Part shown: positions 62,976 to 64,000 of the stretch, piece after piece
How positions within the stretch are numbered: the first letter of the stretch is position 1
Layout of the letters: every line of letters starts with the position of its first letter
Origin: Melioribacter sp.
GTDB lineage: Bacteria; Bacteroidota; Ignavibacteria; Ignavibacteriales; Melioribacteraceae
Direction: 5' to 3'
Length of the DNA: 64,000 bases
Assembly (NCBI GenBank): GCA_020723965.1
Contig: DYHW01000003.1
Coordinates: 1 to 64,000, forward strand
Notes under the pieces: model-generated
What the model was told of the DNA's origin: nothing
What the model saw: only the letters and a program-made list of their open reading frames with translations
Database searches by the model: none
Made by a program: the position numbers and the translations under genes

Positions 62976-63464
62976 ATGAAATATACTATTTTAGAAAATT
63001 ATCCTTCAAAAGAGAGAAGTAATTTAATAGCATTACTTCAAGATGTACAAGAAGTTTACGGATATTTACCTGAAGAACAACTAAGAGCAATTTCGGATTA
63101 TTTATGTTTACCGTTAAGTACTGTTTATGGTGTAGCAACTTTTTATAACCAATTCAGGCTAAAGCCATTTGGCAAAAATGTAATTAGAGTATGCAGAGGA
63201 ACGGCATGCCATGTTAAAAACTCCGGAAATATTCTAACTGCATTAGAAATAGAATTAGGAATTAAGACAGGACAAACGACAAGAGATAAATTATTTACTT
63301 TAGAAACTGTAGCGTGTATTGGAGCTTGCAGCATAGCGCCTGTGATTAACATAAATGAAGAATATTATGGAAGAATCACTGCAAAAGAAATTCCTAAAAT
63401 CTTATCTAAGTTCAAAAAAGTAGAAGCATTAAAAAGTAAATTAGAACAGACAGTGAGTTCTTAA
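62976..63464 (+). CDS. NuoE/HydC-like [2Fe-2S] thioredoxin-fold subunit
   Basis: A 162-residue electron-transfer subunit. I place the start at the ATG at 62976 (MKYTILENYPSKERSNL); an in-frame TTG at 62910 adds 22 residues unlike the family. A helical N-terminal part precedes VYGVATFYNQF, and the [2Fe-2S] cluster ligands are Cys73 and Cys78 (CRGTACH) and Cys114 and Cys118 (CIGAC). NuoE-like proteins form NADH-oxidising modules with NuoF in complex I, bifurcating [FeFe]-hydrogenases and formate dehydrogenases. The partner gene starts at its stop codon (TAATG). No complex I genes are nearby, so a soluble hydrogenase or dehydrogenase is more likely. Confidence 0.93.
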   Translation: MKYTILENYPSKERSNLIALLQDVQEVYGYLPEEQLRAISDYLCLPLSTVYGVATFYNQFRLKPFGKNVIRVCRGTACHVKNSGNILTALEIELGIKTGQTTRDKLFTLETVACIGACSIAPVININEEYYGRITAKEIPKILSKFKKVEALKSKLEQTVSS

Positions 63465-64000
63465 TGAAAAGTTATATTGAAAAGTGTTGTAATCAGTGTT
63501 GGCACACATTAGAAAATCCATGCGATCTATTTATTACTTGCACAACTGAAGGACCTTTATGTCATAATGATGATAACTGCAAAGAAAAATATAAAAATCT
63601 TACATATACTTTAAAATATATAAAGCATGAAGAACCTATTATTTTCATTGGAATGGGAACATGTGGATTAGCTTCGAGTGCTGATAAAGTTAAATCTGCA
63701 ATTGAAAACGAACTTAAAAACAAAAATATTAACGCAGTTATTGTTCCTACGGGCTGTATTGGTTTTTGTGCAAAAGAACCGATAGTTGATATCAAACTTC
63801 CCGGAAATGATAGAGTTTCTTATTGCGAAGTTACAGTAAAAGATATTCCTCAGTTAATTGAAACAGCTATTGTGAGAAAGAGCATTTTTGAGAAAAAAGT
63901 ACTTGGAACATTTGGCGTAGAGAATGATAAATTAAAAAAAATGGAAAATGTCCCTTTTTTTAATAGACAAATGAAAATTGTATTAAATAACTGTGGTATA
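63464..64000 (+). CDS. NuoF/HydB-like NADH-binding subunit, partial (cut by window end)
   Basis: The first 179 codons of a NuoF-type flavoprotein; the rest lies beyond the window. The N-terminal ~40 residues are unusual, with seven cysteines (8, 9, 12, 20, 26, 33, 39) starting CCNQCWHT, recalling the CNQC cluster motif of hybrid cluster proteins. A thioredoxin-like [2Fe-2S] domain follows (about 58-130) with Cys67, Cys98 and Cys102 in GTCG and GCIGFC, as in HydB-type subunits rather than complex I NuoF. The segment NVPFFNRQMKIVLNNCGI introduces the FMN/NADH domain. The hydrogenase catalytic subunit would be expected just downstream. Confidence 0.9.
   Translation, partial: MKSYIEKCCNQCWHTLENPCDLFITCTTEGPLCHNDDNCKEKYKNLTYTLKYIKHEEPIIFIGMGTCGLASSADKVKSAIENELKNKNINAVIVPTGCIGFCAKEPIVDIKLPGNDRVSYCEVTVKDIPQLIETAIVRKSIFEKKVLGTFGVENDKLKKMENVPFFNRQMKIVLNNCGI

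Overview
The window is an AT-rich, densely packed bacterial chromosome segment with about 50 protein genes. I found no rRNA, tRNA, CRISPR array, insertion sequence or phage gene. The mix of genes suggests the Ignavibacteria/Melioribacter branch of the Bacteroidota-Chlorobiota group. It combines weak or absent Shine-Dalgarno sites at many starts, overlapping TTG/GTG starts, a BamA/TamA-like outer-membrane protein, a fermentative NuoE/HydB-type pair, a 2-hydroxyacyl-CoA dehydratase activator family protein and a microcompartment shell protein. A Gram-negative, facultatively or strictly anaerobic heterotroph fits best. The phylum assignment is an inference from gene content and style, with moderate confidence.

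Layout. 1-6.0 kb: purC, a DUF971 gene, the phosphatidylglycerol pair pgsA-pgpA, cinA, thpR, recA and recX, all rightward and mostly overlapping. 6.0-11.6 kb: a glutaryl-CoA-dehydrogenase-like gene, guaB, a glycosyltransferase and purD. 11.6-19.5 kb, leftward: prsW-nadD-meaB-acyl-CoA dehydrogenase, then a carboxyltransferase beta subunit, a secreted unknown, a sigma-54 response regulator and a HIT protein. The acyl-CoA genes and meaB point to branched-chain amino acid or propionate-type metabolism. 19.6-27.0 kb, rightward: a fatty-acid and phospholipid synthesis operon (DUF177-rpmF-plsX-fabH-fabD-DUF3109-fabG-acpP-fabF-rnc) that includes a 59-residue L32 gene. 27.1-32.5 kb: gcvP, a CoA-binding protein, a single-POTRA outer-membrane protein and rsmE. 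32.5-35.7 kb, leftward: a compact nucleoside-salvage operon, cdd-tdk-nupC-punA. 35.7-39.3 kb, leftward: floA, a one-TM unknown and a UvrD-type helicase.

39.3-44.2 kb holds a 620-bp non-coding region with an intergenic inverted repeat, then a ~1,426-residue protein that fuses two ASKHA activator modules to dehydratase-like domains. 44.4-52.8 kb is a rightward run: clpC, pyrE, a secreted M64 peptidase, a SpoIIE-type phosphatase, a PduS-like flavin/Fe-S protein, a PduT-like tandem-BMC shell protein and an SDR. The PduS/PduT-like pair is a redox module of a bacterial microcompartment, found here without the rest of the compartment genes and overlapping the phosphatase gene. 52.8-59.2 kb, leftward: a two-gene ABC exporter, and a 1,294-residue TPR protein with three CbxX/SpoVK-type AAA+ modules, the third of which has lost its Walker B acid pair and arginine finger. 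59.3-64.0 kb: a DUF2807 lipoprotein with a strong terminator, purK-purE, a CDF metal exporter with a cysteine tail, and a NuoE/HydC-like gene followed by a truncated NuoF/HydB-like gene with an unusual cysteine-rich N-terminus.

How the genes work together. Five purine genes (purC, guaB, purD, purK, purE) are scattered over four places rather than clustered. Membrane building is represented by both the fab/plsX operon and pgsA-pgpA. Acyl-CoA oxidation and carboxylation genes, meaB, gcvP and the hydrogenase-like pair suggest amino-acid or carbohydrate fermentation with flexible electron disposal. The least ordinary parts are the orphan microcompartment redox pair with its phosphatase, the triple-AAA protein with a pseudo-ATPase module, and the cysteine-rich head on the HydB-like subunit.
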